Shown here: positions 56,130-64,000 of the stretch, in pieces
Numbering within the stretch: the first letter of the stretch is position 1
Layout: every line of letters starts with the position of its first letter
From: JAVBLT01 sp031553315
GTDB lineage: Bacteria > Verrucomicrobiota > Kiritimatiellia > RFP12 > DVOR01
Direction of reading: 5' to 3'
Assembly (NCBI GenBank): GCA_031553315.1
Contig: JAVBLT010000002.1
Location: 62,001 to 126,000, forward strand
DNA: 64,000 nt
The notes under the pieces: generated by a model
Seen by the model: only the letters and a program-made list of their open reading frames with translations
What the model was told of the DNA's origin: nothing
Database searches by the model: none
Program-made: the position numbers and the translations under genes

Positions 56130-57572
56130 TCAGGCCTTTTTGGTTTCAGGGGCGAGTTTCCGGGCTTTTTCGCGGACGTCTTCAATGGTTCCGGCCATGT
56201 AGAAAGCCTGTTCGGGGAGTTCATCGCACTTGCCGTCGAGCACTTCGGCGAAGGAGCGGATGGTATCCTCAAGCTTCACATAAACGCCTTTCATGCCGGT
56301 AAAGGTCTCGGCCACATGGAAGGGCTGGGAAAGGAGGCGTTCGATTTTACGGGCGCGGGAAACGGTCATCTTGTCGGCCTCGGAGAGTTCGTCCATGCCG
56401 AGAATGGCGATGATGTCGCGCAATTCCTTGTAGCGCTGGAGCACTTCCTGCACGCCAAGCGCCACGCGGGTATGCTCCTCGCCCACAATTTCGGGCGCGA
56501 GCATGGAAGAGCTGGAGGTCAGCGGATCCACGGCAGGGTAAATGCCCTTTTCCACGATGGCGCGGGAAAGCTCGGTCGTGGCATCCAGGTGGGCGAAGGT
56601 CGTGGCGGGGGCGGGGTCGGTATAGTCGTCGGCGGGCACATACACGGCCTGCACGGAGGTGATTGAACCGTCGCGGGTGGAGGTGATGCGCTCCTGAAGC
56701 TCGCCCATTTCGGTGCCGAGCGAAGGCTGGTAACCCGCGGCGGAAGGAATGCGGCCCAGGAGGGCCGACACTTCCGCGCCGGCCTGGGTGAAACGGAAGA
56801 TATTGTCGATGAAAAGGAGCACGTCCTGATTCATCTTATCGCGGAAATACTCGGCCACGGTGAGGGCGGAAAGCGCCACGCGCGAACGGGCGCCCGGCGG
56901 TTCGTTCATTTGGCCGAAGACCATGGCGGTTTTGTCGAGCACGCCGGCTTCGCCCATTTCCTTGTAAAGCGCGGTGCCTTCACGGGTGCGTTCGCCCACG
57001 CCGGCAAAGACGGAATAACCGCCGTGTTCGCTGGCCACATTGTGGATGAGCTCCTGAATCAGCACGGTCTTGCCCACGCCGGCGCCGCCGAACAGGCCGA
57101 TCTTGCCGCCTTTGCGGTAGGGGGTGAGCAGGTCAATCACCTTGATCCCCGTCACGAGGATTTCGGCCTCGGGGTTCTGATCCATGAAGGGCGGCGGTTC
57201 GCGGTGAATGGGATCGCGCTCTTCGCTTTCGACAGGCCCCTTGCCGTCGACGCCTTCCCCAAGGAGGTTCATGACGCGCCCCAGCGTGGCTTTGCCCACG
57301 GGCATGGTCATGGGCGCGTCAAGATCAAGCACTTCAGCGCCGCGCACGAGGCCGATGGTGGAATCCATGGCGATGGCGCGCACGCGGGAATCGCCCAGGT
57401 GCTGGGCCACTTCGAGCACCAGGTTGTTGGGTTTGTCGCTGAGAAGCGGGTTGGTGGTGCGCAGGGCGTATTGCAGGCGGGGGCGGGCGCCGTCGGGGAA
57501 CTCCACGTCGACCACGGCTCCGAGAACCTGGATGACTTTGCCGATGTTGTGCTTTTGGGCGGGTTCGCTCAT
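56130..57572 (-). CDS. atpD: ATP synthase F1 beta subunit
   Basis: 480 residues. Walker A GGAGVGKTVLIQEL, GERTREGTALYKEM, Walker B DVLLFIDNIFRFTQAG and the catalytic region ALLGRIPSAAGYQPSLGTEMG are typical. It carries the catalytic sites of F1 on the inner face of the membrane. It lies between atpG and atpC. Confidence 0.98.
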   Translation of the reverse strand: MSEPAQKHNIGKVIQVLGAVVDVEFPDGARPRLQYALRTTNPLLSDKPNNLVLEVAQHLGDSRVRAIAMDSTIGLVRGAEVLDLDAPMTMPVGKATLGRVMNLLGEGVDGKGPVESEERDPIHREPPPFMDQNPEAEILVTGIKVIDLLTPYRKGGKIGLFGGAGVGKTVLIQELIHNVASEHGGYSVFAGVGERTREGTALYKEMGEAGVLDKTAMVFGQMNEPPGARSRVALSALTVAEYFRDKMNQDVLLFIDNIFRFTQAGAEVSALLGRIPSAAGYQPSLGTEMGELQERITSTRDGSITSVQAVYVPADDYTDPAPATTFAHLDATTELSRAIVEKGIYPAVDPLTSSSSMLAPEIVGEEHTRVALGVQEVLQRYKELRDIIAILGMDELSEADKMTVSRARKIERLLSQPFHVAETFTGMKGVYVKLEDTIRSFAEVLDGKCDELPEQAFYMAGTIEDVREKARKLAPETKKA

Positions 57573-57582
57573 GAGAGGCTCC

Positions 57583-58470
57583 TTAATTCAAAGATTCGGC
57601 GCCGCTGACGATCTCGGTCAGCTCGTTGGTAATGGCTGCCTGGCGGGCGCGGTTGCGCATGAGAATCAGCTCTTTTTCGGTGCGGTGAAGATTGACGGTG
57701 GCGTTTTCCATGGCCATGACGCGGGCGGCGTGTTCGCTGGCCACGCTGTTGAGCAGGGCATAGTGAAGCGTGAGCTGAATCCAGAGCGCCGCGAGCGTTT
57801 CGAGCATACGGGCGTCGTTGGGTTCAATGAGGCGGGGCGGCTCGCCGAGCGCAACGGGCGCGGGCGATGCTTTGGGCGGATCCGGCGGCTTGGCGCGGGG
57901 TAAAAGCCGGGTGACCGTGGATTGCTGAACCAGGGTGCTCACGAACCGGTTGTTGATGACCCAGACCTCGTCGTAAGTGCCGTCGAGAAAGCTCCGCATG
58001 GCAATGCCGGCAACCTCGGAAGAATCTTTTACGAGCGGATGGGAGGGCACATCGTAGATCCTGAACGCGGCGGGGTATTTCGCCCTGAGCGCCAAAGAAG
58101 CCTTCTGCCCCACATAAAGCACGCTGATTTTACTCCGGCGCTTCTCCTCCTGATCGGCAATCCACTGCCTGGCTTCACGCACCACCGTGCTGTTGAACGC
58201 GCCGCAGAGACCGCGGTCGGCACTCATCACAATGAGCAAAATGCGGCTGTCTTTCTCCGGCGGCGGCTGCCCCAGGCGGTGGTTTTGAAAACGCGGCTGC
58301 ATGGCCACAGGCAGAAGCGTGCGCAATTGCAACGCAAAAGGCTCGGGCTTTTTAAGCTCGGTCTGAATGCGGTGCAAATGGGAGGCCGCGACCATTTTCA
58401 TCGTGGCGGTCACGCGGCGCATACCGCTCATGGCGGCGAGGCGGGTGCTGAATTCCCTGAAGTTTGGCAT
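57583..58470 (-). CDS. atpG: ATP synthase F1 gamma subunit
   Basis: 295 residues. The N-terminal helix MSGMRRVTATMKMVAASHLHR and the C-terminal helix (ENATVNLHRTEKELILMRNRARQAAITNELTEIVSGAESL-type) form the rotor shaft; SADRGLCGAFNS is the usual central motif. It starts two bases after atpA. Confidence 0.95.
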   Translation of the reverse strand: MPNFREFSTRLAAMSGMRRVTATMKMVAASHLHRIQTELKKPEPFALQLRTLLPVAMQPRFQNHRLGQPPPEKDSRILLIVMSADRGLCGAFNSTVVREARQWIADQEEKRRSKISVLYVGQKASLALRAKYPAAFRIYDVPSHPLVKDSSEVAGIAMRSFLDGTYDEVWVINNRFVSTLVQQSTVTRLLPRAKPPDPPKASPAPVALGEPPRLIEPNDARMLETLAALWIQLTLHYALLNSVASEHAARVMAMENATVNLHRTEKELILMRNRARQAAITNELTEIVSGAESLN

Positions 58471-58472
58471 GG

Positions 58473-59996
58473 TCAGGCAGTGGCAAAGGGGTTAAGAGCT
58501 TGGTCGATGAGTGCTCCGAGAAGGCTTTTGAGCTCGTTGTCGAGCACGGGCGACTGCTCGAAACGGCGCGTGTAGGCAATGCCCTCGCCGGAGGTGTCAA
58601 TGAGGGCAAGCAGCGAGGCGACGGCATCCTTGAAACGGACTTCCGGGATGCGGACAAAGGCCTTTTCGGTGCCGGCATACAGCAGGGCGACCTGTTTGTG
58701 GGCGTCGACCGGGTGGCCGGGGATCTGGCGCAGCAGGAGCATAAGCGAACGGCCAAGCGCGAGCTGGGCAAGGGTGCCGGCATCGAGATCGGAAGAGAAG
58801 CGCATGAAGGCTTCGAGCTCGCGATACTGCGCGAGAAGCACGCGCAACGGCCCCGAAGCCTTCTTCATGGCGGGAAGCTGGGCGTCGCCGCCGACGCGTG
58901 AAACGGAAACGCCGGGGTTGATGGCCGGGCGCTGGCCTTCGTGGAAGAGACCCGATTCGAGGAAGATCTGACCGTCGGTAATCGAAATCACATTGGTGGG
59001 AATGTAAGCCGAGATGTCGTTGGCCTGGGTTTCCACGATGGGGAGCGAGGTCAGGCTGCCGCCGCCTTTGTCGTCGGAAAGCTGAGCGGCGCGCTCAAGC
59101 AGGCGGCTGTGCAAATAGAAGATATCGCCGGGGAAAGCCTCGCGGCCGGGCGGGCGGCGCAGGAGGAGCGACATCTGGCGGTAGGCCTGGGCGTGCTTGG
59201 TGAGGTCGTCGTAGACCGTGAGGGCGTGGCCGCCGCGGTCGCGCCAGTATTCGGCCATCGCGCAGCCGGAATAGGGCGCGAGATACTGGAGCGGGGCGGG
59301 CTCGGAGGCATTGGCGAGAATGATGGTGGTGTAAGCCATCGCGCCGGAGTCTTCGAGCTGCTTGTGAAGGGCGGCGATGGTGGAGAGCTTCTGGCCGATG
59401 GCGACATAGAAACAGTGAACCCCCTTGCCCTTTTGGTTGAGAATGGTATCGGTGACCAAAGTTGTTTTTCCGGTCTTGCGGTCGCCGATGATGAGCTCGC
59501 GCTGACCGCGGCCGATGGGAGTGAGCGCATCAATGGCTGTGATGCCTGTCTGAAGAGGGGTGTTGACGTTTTTACGGTCGATGATGGAGGGAGAAGGAGC
59601 CTCCACCGGGAGAAAATCGCTGGTTTCGATGGCGCCTTTGCCATCGAGCGGGCGCCCGAGCGCATCGACCACGCGGCCGGTAAGCGCGGGCCCGACCGGA
59701 ACGGAAACCACGCGGTTCGTGCGGCGGAAAACATCGCCTTCGCGCACACGGGTCGCGCCGTCGAGCACCGCCACGCCGACCACGTCTTCCTCCAGGTTGA
59801 GGGCGAGACCGGCCACGCCGTCGTCGGTTTCCACGAGCTCGTTGTACATCACCTTGGAGAGCCCGTCGACGCGGGCAATGCCGTCGCCGATGCTGAGGAC
59901 GGCGCCGCATTCGGCCACATCGACCGCGCGGTCGGCGCCTTCCATGCGCCGGCGCAGAAGAGCGGAGATTTCATCGGGTTTGAGTTGGTTGGCCAT
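58473..59996 (-). CDS. atpA: ATP synthase F1 alpha subunit
   Basis: 507 residues with GDRKTGKTTLVTDTI (Walker A), IGRGQRELIIG, YCAM-type segment LAPYSGCAMAEYWRDRG, YDDLTKHAQAYRQMSLLLRRPPGREAFPGD and SVSRVGGDAQ. It holds the non-catalytic nucleotide sites of F1. Confidence 0.98.
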   Translation of the reverse strand: MANQLKPDEISALLRRRMEGADRAVDVAECGAVLSIGDGIARVDGLSKVMYNELVETDDGVAGLALNLEEDVVGVAVLDGATRVREGDVFRRTNRVVSVPVGPALTGRVVDALGRPLDGKGAIETSDFLPVEAPSPSIIDRKNVNTPLQTGITAIDALTPIGRGQRELIIGDRKTGKTTLVTDTILNQKGKGVHCFYVAIGQKLSTIAALHKQLEDSGAMAYTTIILANASEPAPLQYLAPYSGCAMAEYWRDRGGHALTVYDDLTKHAQAYRQMSLLLRRPPGREAFPGDIFYLHSRLLERAAQLSDDKGGGSLTSLPIVETQANDISAYIPTNVISITDGQIFLESGLFHEGQRPAINPGVSVSRVGGDAQLPAMKKASGPLRVLLAQYRELEAFMRFSSDLDAGTLAQLALGRSLMLLLRQIPGHPVDAHKQVALLYAGTEKAFVRIPEVRFKDAVASLLALIDTSGEGIAYTRRFEQSPVLDNELKSLLGALIDQALNPFATA

Positions 59997-60017
59997 AGAG
60001 AGCGCTTTCTTGGAATC

Positions 60018-60569
60018 TTAAATTCCGGTTTGGGCGAGGGCTCGTTTGAGGCGGGCCACGCGGCCGGCCAGGGAGGCGTCGATCCGTTTATCGCCAACGC
60101 GGATCACCATGCCCGCGAGGAGGGCCGGATCCACGGCGGTTTTCAGGATCGCGCCGTTTCCAAAAGTGGAATGGGCTCGTTTTTCCAAAACGGCCAGTTC
60201 GTGCTCCGCCGGTTCGCAGGCGAAGGTGACATGGACGCCGACGCGTTTCTCGGCGGCATCGGCCAGCGCGAAAAAGGGCTTGAAAAGCAGCGGGATCAGC
60301 TTGAGACCCTGCCAGGCGGCGAGCGTCTCAATCAACGTCAGGGTCGGAGCGGAAAAAGAATCGCCCCAGATCCGGCGCACGCGCAGCGCATCACCCTCCG
60401 GCGGCCCGGGCATATGCACAGCGCAGAACGCGCGCAGCTCGGCCGAACCTTCCCATTGGGCCTTCAGCGCCTCCATATCGGCCCGCACCTCGGAAAGGAG
60501 CCCCCGGGCAATGGCGGCTTCGGCCAGGGCGCGGGCATACGAGCGAGCATAGACGGCGGGATCGGTCAT
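60018..60569 (-). CDS. atpH: ATP synthase delta subunit
   Basis: 183 residues. It starts PAVYARSYARALAEAA, the usual OSCP/delta opening, and ends with DKRIDASLAGRVARLKRALAQ, the C-terminal delta signature. It joins F1 to the peripheral stalk. Its ATG overlaps the atpF stop (ATGA). Confidence 0.93.
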   Translation of the reverse strand: MTDPAVYARSYARALAEAAIARGLLSEVRADMEALKAQWEGSAELRAFCAVHMPGPPEGDALRVRRIWGDSFSAPTLTLIETLAAWQGLKLIPLLFKPFFALADAAEKRVGVHVTFACEPAEHELAVLEKRAHSTFGNGAILKTAVDPALLAGMVIRVGDKRIDASLAGRVARLKRALAQTGI

Positions 60570-61141
60570 GCGGGAGATCCTTCTTCGAAGGAGACTTTTT
60601 CAAGCATGCGCTTCTGATAAGCGGCCTTCTGGTCGTCGGTCAGCATCTCGGGCAAAAGCAATTCGAGGGCGCGGCTGAGGTGAGCGGCGGCGTCTTTACG
60701 CAAGTGCTCCATCGCGGCGGCCTGATCGGCTTCGATGCGTTTGGCGGCGTCGGCCCGCTTCTGGGCGAGGTAAGCCTGGGCATCGGCCTCGGCCTGCCGG
60801 GCCCGGAGGGCGGCGTTGCGGGAGGCCTGTTCGGCGGCGTTCATCGCCTGAGCCTGAGCCTCGGCCATCACGGCGCGCCCCTTCTCCTCCGAAGCGGCGA
60901 CCGCTTCCCGGGCGGCCTTGGCGCCCTCGAGGGCGGAACGGATCTCTTCCTCGCGCCCTTCCACCGCGTTGAGAATCGGCCTCCAAAGAAGCTTCTTCAA
61001 CGTAAACGCCGCAATGAAAAACGCCAGCCACGTCAGGATCAGCATCGACGACGACACATCCATCACATTGGGCGGCGTCTTTTGAATCAGCTCGGGCACC
61101 CCCGGCACTGATTCATGCCCCGCATTGGTCTCGTTGCTCAT
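60566..61141 (-). CDS. atpF: ATP synthase F0 b subunit
   Basis: 191 residues from the ATG at 61141; an in-frame TTG at 61180 overlaps atpE and is unlikely. One membrane helix (MLILTWLAFFIAAFTLKKLLWRP) is preceded by about 30 soluble residues, then a long charged coiled coil (REEEIRSALEGAKAAREAV) forms the stator. Ends in LEKVSFEEGSPA. Confidence 0.94.
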   Translation of the reverse strand: MSNETNAGHESVPGVPELIQKTPPNVMDVSSSMLILTWLAFFIAAFTLKKLLWRPILNAVEGREEEIRSALEGAKAAREAVAASEEKGRAVMAEAQAQAMNAAEQASRNAALRARQAEADAQAYLAQKRADAAKRIEADQAAAMEHLRKDAAAHLSRALELLLPEMLTDDQKAAYQKRMLEKVSFEEGSPA

Positions 61142-61161
61142 GGCGTTTCCCCCGGCGAATT

Positions 61162-61374
61162 TTAAGCGGCGCGCATGCAAATCACCAACCCGAACAACGC
61201 CACGCCCTCAATGAGCGCCGCGCCGATCAGCATCGCGAGCTGAAGCTTGTTGATCATTTCAGGCTGGCGGGCCATCGCCTGAATGGCGAAACCGCAGAGA
61301 ATGCCGATACCCAGCCCCGCACCCAGCAAAACCAGCCCCGCGCCGATCGGACCCATATTGGTAGCCAGAACCAT
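61162..61374 (-). CDS. atpE: ATP synthase F0 c subunit
   Basis: 70 residues, two helices joined by the ARQPE loop. The ion-binding acid is Glu56 (AALIEGVALFGLVI). The Gln in helix 1 and the Glu-Ser pair that mark sodium-type rings are absent, so the ring is predicted to carry protons. It lies between atpB and atpF. Confidence 0.97.
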   Translation of the reverse strand: MVLATNMGPIGAGLVLLGAGLGIGILCGFAIQAMARQPEMINKLQLAMLIGAALIEGVALFGLVICMRAA

Positions 61375-61398
61375 ATTCCTTCTCCTTCAGTAAGCAGC

Positions 61399-62178
61399 TT
61401 AATGCTGCGGATTGACCATCATTCCCATGAAAATGGCCGAAAGCAATGTGAAAATATAGGCCTGAAACACGGCCACAAACACTTCAAAAAGATAAATCGC
61501 AATACCCAGCAGGAACGACGGGCTCGCCTGCCACCCCATCACAAGCGAAAGCCCCAGCAGCGAATAAAGCACAATATGGCCGCCCATCATGTTGGCGAAA
61601 AGGCGCATCGCCAGCGCAAACGTGCGGGTGCAGAAGCTCAGCGCCTCAATCACAACCATAACCGGCCGCAGCGCCACAGGAAGCCCCGATGGAAGAAACG
61701 CGGCCTTAAAACCGTGAAACCCGCCGAAACGCGCCACCCCGAAAAGGCTCATCCCGAAAAAAATCAACGCAAAGGCCGCAGTCACCCCCAAATTGCCGGT
61801 AACAGCTGTAAACAGCGGAACCAGACCCAGCAGATTGGCCGTTAGAAGAAAAAGAAACGTCGTGCAGAAAAAGGGAACAAACGCCTTGCCCTTTTCAGGA
61901 CCGAAATTGGCGTAGACGATCTCATCGCGCATGAACACCGCATAGCGCTCCATCACCGCCGCGATACCCCGCGGCACGCCCCCCGGGCACAGGGCGGCAC
62001 GCGCCCACAAACCCAAAACGATAAGAACACCGGAGACGATGAAAAGAACAACCGAATCGTAGTGGAGCCATTCAAGAAAATCGAGATGGAGAAAAGGGAG
62101 ATTCCATGCCTCCGGTGAACCCGAATGGTTCATCACATGGTGATTGATAAATTCATCGAACTCCGCCTGTTTGCCCAT
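61399..62178 (-). CDS. atpB: ATP synthase F0 a subunit
   Basis: 259 residues from the ATG at 62178; an earlier in-frame ATG at 62235 would start inside the promoter. Helix motifs include TANLLGLVPLF and FALAMRLFANMMGGHIV, whose Arg is the essential residue of the proton path, and FQAYIFTLLSAIFMGMMV near the end. First gene of the operon; no atpI is seen upstream. Confidence 0.96.
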   Translation of the reverse strand: MGKQAEFDEFINHHVMNHSGSPEAWNLPFLHLDFLEWLHYDSVVLFIVSGVLIVLGLWARAALCPGGVPRGIAAVMERYAVFMRDEIVYANFGPEKGKAFVPFFCTTFLFLLTANLLGLVPLFTAVTGNLGVTAAFALIFFGMSLFGVARFGGFHGFKAAFLPSGLPVALRPVMVVIEALSFCTRTFALAMRLFANMMGGHIVLYSLLGLSLVMGWQASPSFLLGIAIYLFEVFVAVFQAYIFTLLSAIFMGMMVNPQH

Positions 62179-62238
62179 GACCTGCAACACTCCTGACAAT
62201 GCGGCGAAAAACCGCCGCGCCTCACAATGTTGCAAGCC

Positions 62239-62268
62239 ATTGTATTCCTATTTTGAAGACGTTGTCAA
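62239..62268 (-). promoter_or_regulatory. Promoter of the ATP synthase operon
   Basis: On the minus strand a perfect TTGACA (62268-62263) and TACAAT (62244-62239) are separated by 18 bases, giving a leader of about 55 bases before atpB. Confidence 0.85.
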
Positions 62269-62391
62269 CCGGTAAAAAAAATAAATTTCCGAAGCGCTCC
62301 CTTTCATATTTAAGCGCACCGGAAAACATCCCCCTTTTCACGGCTTGCCCACCCGAAAACAAACCTCCCGAACGTGTTTTTCCGAATCGCA

Positions 62392-62420
62392 TTGACTTTT
62401 TCACGCGTATGGGCTTTAAT
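62392..62420 (+). promoter_or_regulatory. Promoter of thrS
   Basis: TTGACT (62392-62397) and TTTAAT (62415-62420) with a 17-base spacer, 53 bases before the GTG start. The stretch between this promoter and the divergent atp promoter holds nothing else I recognise. Confidence 0.7.
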
Positions 62421-62473
62421 AATGGCGTTTTGTATGACTTGTTTTTCAGGGAATTCCCCCAACGGAGGTTCAG

Positions 62474-64000
62474 GTGGAAAAAATCGAGGTAATCCGTCAC
62501 AGCGCGGCTCACATTTTGGCCGCAGCCGTCTGTAAAGTGTACGACAACGTGAAATTCGACATCGGCCCCGCGACCGATGAAGGTTTCTATTACGATTTCG
62601 ACCTCCCCCACCGCCTTTCCACCGATGATTTCCCCGCCATCGAAACCGAAATGAAAGCCATCATCGCCGCAAACCTTCCCTTCGAGCGCCTCGAAGTTTC
62701 CCGCGCCGAAGCACAGAACATGTTTGCCGGCCAGCCCTACAAGCTCGACCGCCTGGCCGACATCCCCGAAGGCCAAACCGTCTCGATTTATAAAACCGGC
62801 GCCTACATCGACCTCTGCCGCGGCCCCCACGTGGCCTCCACCGGCGAAATCGGCGCCATCCGGCTCACCGCCGTGGCCGGATCCTACTACCGCGGCGACG
62901 AAAAAAACAAAATGCTTCAGCGCGTCTACGGCATTGCCGCCGCCACCCAGACCGAGCTTGACGAAATCGTCAACCGCATCGAAGAAGCCAAAAAGCGCGA
63001 CCACCGCCGCATCGGCAAAGAGCTTGAGCTCTTCACCATCACCGACGACGTCGGCCCCGGCCTCGCCCACTGGCTCCCCAAAGGCGCGCGCATTCGCGTG
63101 GCCATCGAAGACTACTGGCGCAAAGAACACTTCCGCGCCGGCTACGAAATGCTCTTCACCCCCCACGTGGGCCGCGCCCAGCTCTGGCAGACCTCCGGCC
63201 ACCTCGGATTTTACAAAGACGGCATGTTCCCCAACATGAACGTCACCGAAGGCGAAGGCGACAAATCCTTCACGGAACAATACTACGTGAAGCCCATGAA
63301 CTGCCCCTTCCACATCCAGGCCTACCAGGCCCGAAAATACTCCTACCGCGACCTGCCCCTGCGCTTCGCCGAGCTCGGCACCGTCTACCGCTATGAAAAA
63401 GAAGGCGTCCGCCACGGCCTCCTGCGCGTGCGCGGCTTCACCCAGGACGACGCCCACATCTTCTGCGCCCCCGACAAAATCGAGGAAGAAATCCGCTTCA
63501 CCGTCAAATTCTGCCTCCACATCCTCCACCGCTTCGGCTTTAACGACATCACCGCCTACCTCTCCACCCGCCCCGAGAAAGCCGTCGGCAACCCCGAAGA
63601 CTGGGAAACAGCCACCGCCTCCCTCCGCAACGCCCTCGAAGCCGAAGGCCTCGCCTACCAGGTCGACGAAGGCGGCGGCGCCTTCTACGGCCCGAAGATC
63701 GACATGAAAATCAAAGACGCCCTCGGCCGCCAGTGGCAGCTCGGCACCATTCAGTTCGACTTCAACATGCCCGAACGCTTCGACCTCACCTACACCGGCG
63801 AAGACGGCAAAGAGCACCGCCCCTACATGGTCCACCGCGCCCTCCTCGGCTCCCTCGAACGCTTCTTCGGCATCCTCATCGAGCACTACGCCGGCGCCTT
63901 CCCCGTGTGGCTGGCCCCCCTGCAGGTGCGCATCATGCCCATTACCGACAAACAGCTCGGCTACGCCAAAGACCTCGAAGCCAAGCTCAAAGCCCTGGAC
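62474..64000 (+). CDS. thrS: Threonine--tRNA ligase without TGS domain (C-terminus cut by window edge)
   Basis: The frame runs from a GTG at 62474, five bases after GGAGG, to the right edge (509 codons). It starts directly at IRHSAAHILAAAV, the beginning of the editing (N2) domain, where E. coli ThrRS has a TGS domain of about 60 residues first. The class II core follows: KPMNCPFHIQAY with the zinc Cys, FAELGTVYRYEKEGVRHGLLRVRGFTQDD (motif 2), GPKIDMKIKDALGRQWQLGTIQ and RPYMVHRALLGSLERFFGILIEHYAG (motif 3). The anticodon-binding domain has just begun at the edge. Confidence 0.95.
   Translation, partial: MEKIEVIRHSAAHILAAAVCKVYDNVKFDIGPATDEGFYYDFDLPHRLSTDDFPAIETEMKAIIAANLPFERLEVSRAEAQNMFAGQPYKLDRLADIPEGQTVSIYKTGAYIDLCRGPHVASTGEIGAIRLTAVAGSYYRGDEKNKMLQRVYGIAAATQTELDEIVNRIEEAKKRDHRRIGKELELFTITDDVGPGLAHWLPKGARIRVAIEDYWRKEHFRAGYEMLFTPHVGRAQLWQTSGHLGFYKDGMFPNMNVTEGEGDKSFTEQYYVKPMNCPFHIQAYQARKYSYRDLPLRFAELGTVYRYEKEGVRHGLLRVRGFTQDDAHIFCAPDKIEEEIRFTVKFCLHILHRFGFNDITAYLSTRPEKAVGNPEDWETATASLRNALEAEGLAYQVDEGGGAFYGPKIDMKIKDALGRQWQLGTIQFDFNMPERFDLTYTGEDGKEHRPYMVHRALLGSLERFFGILIEHYAGAFPVWLAPLQVRIMPITDKQLGYAKDLEAKLKALD

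Noticed and set aside
62222..63886. Long open frame on the minus strand opposite thrS
   Set aside because: It is the antisense of a clear ThrRS and has the Gly/Val/Phe-rich composition that the reverse of C-ending codons gives. No motif or Shine-Dalgarno supports it.

Overview
The window looks like a GC-rich Gram-negative chromosome of the PVC group. My best guess is Kiritimatiellota, Lentisphaerota or a related Verrucomicrobiota lineage. This rests on gene content only: an ExbB/ExbD operon driving a prenyltransferase-toroid protein, secreted glycosidases, an A2M-like protein, outer-membrane and lipoprotein genes, and a flavodiiron protein that suggests anaerobic or microaerobic life. Sigma-70-like promoters and Shine-Dalgarno sites are common. 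Many genes in one operon overlap by four bases (ATGA or GTGA). I see no rRNA, CRISPR array, transposase or prophage.

Layout. 1-7446 (minus): an operon for two secreted TPR-type proteins, ExbB, two ExbD and a TonB-like toroid protein cut by the left edge. 7570-15711 (plus): a large secreted protein of unknown function, a GH20 hexosaminidase, then flavodiiron protein, 3D-domain lipoprotein, glnS and tRNA-Ala. 15754-20826 (minus): a thioester-less alpha-2-macroglobulin-like protein. 20960-21299: a tandem duplication of a tRNA-Arg/initiator tRNA pair. 21339-23540 (minus): a GH3 beta-glucosidase.

23663-31237 (minus) is the most interesting block: a Tat-signal DUF362 protein, a membrane polyferredoxin with an internal twin-arginine segment, larB, larC, an ECF-type nickel importer (nikMN, nikQ, nikO) and larE. 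It holds everything needed to import nickel and make the nickel-pincer nucleotide (NPN) cofactor, but no larA. The DUF362 protein is therefore a candidate NPN apoprotein (inference). Next come fusA, a NamZ-type muramidase, a TolC-like lipoprotein and a DinG-type helicase.

38895-45556 (minus): clpC followed by two fusion proteins, SirC-HemA and HemC-CobA-HemD, and a DUF1638 protein. Together the fusions cover five tetrapyrrole steps toward precorrin-2/sirohydrochlorin. The HemC part lacks the domain that normally carries the dipyrromethane cofactor. 45660-51020 (minus): an OlsF-like lipid acyltransferase, recN, an AroK-AroB fusion and an acyl carrier protein. 51241-53613 (minus): a GH78-type rhamnosidase next to a terminal-inverted-repeat element. 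53749-62178 (minus): the complete F-type ATP synthase operon followed by two tandem GT2 glycosyltransferases. 62474 to the right edge (plus): thrS without a TGS domain, cut by the window edge.

Protein starts were chosen from Shine-Dalgarno position, overlap with the upstream gene and signal-peptide position. Family names come from motif recognition by eye; no database search was possible.
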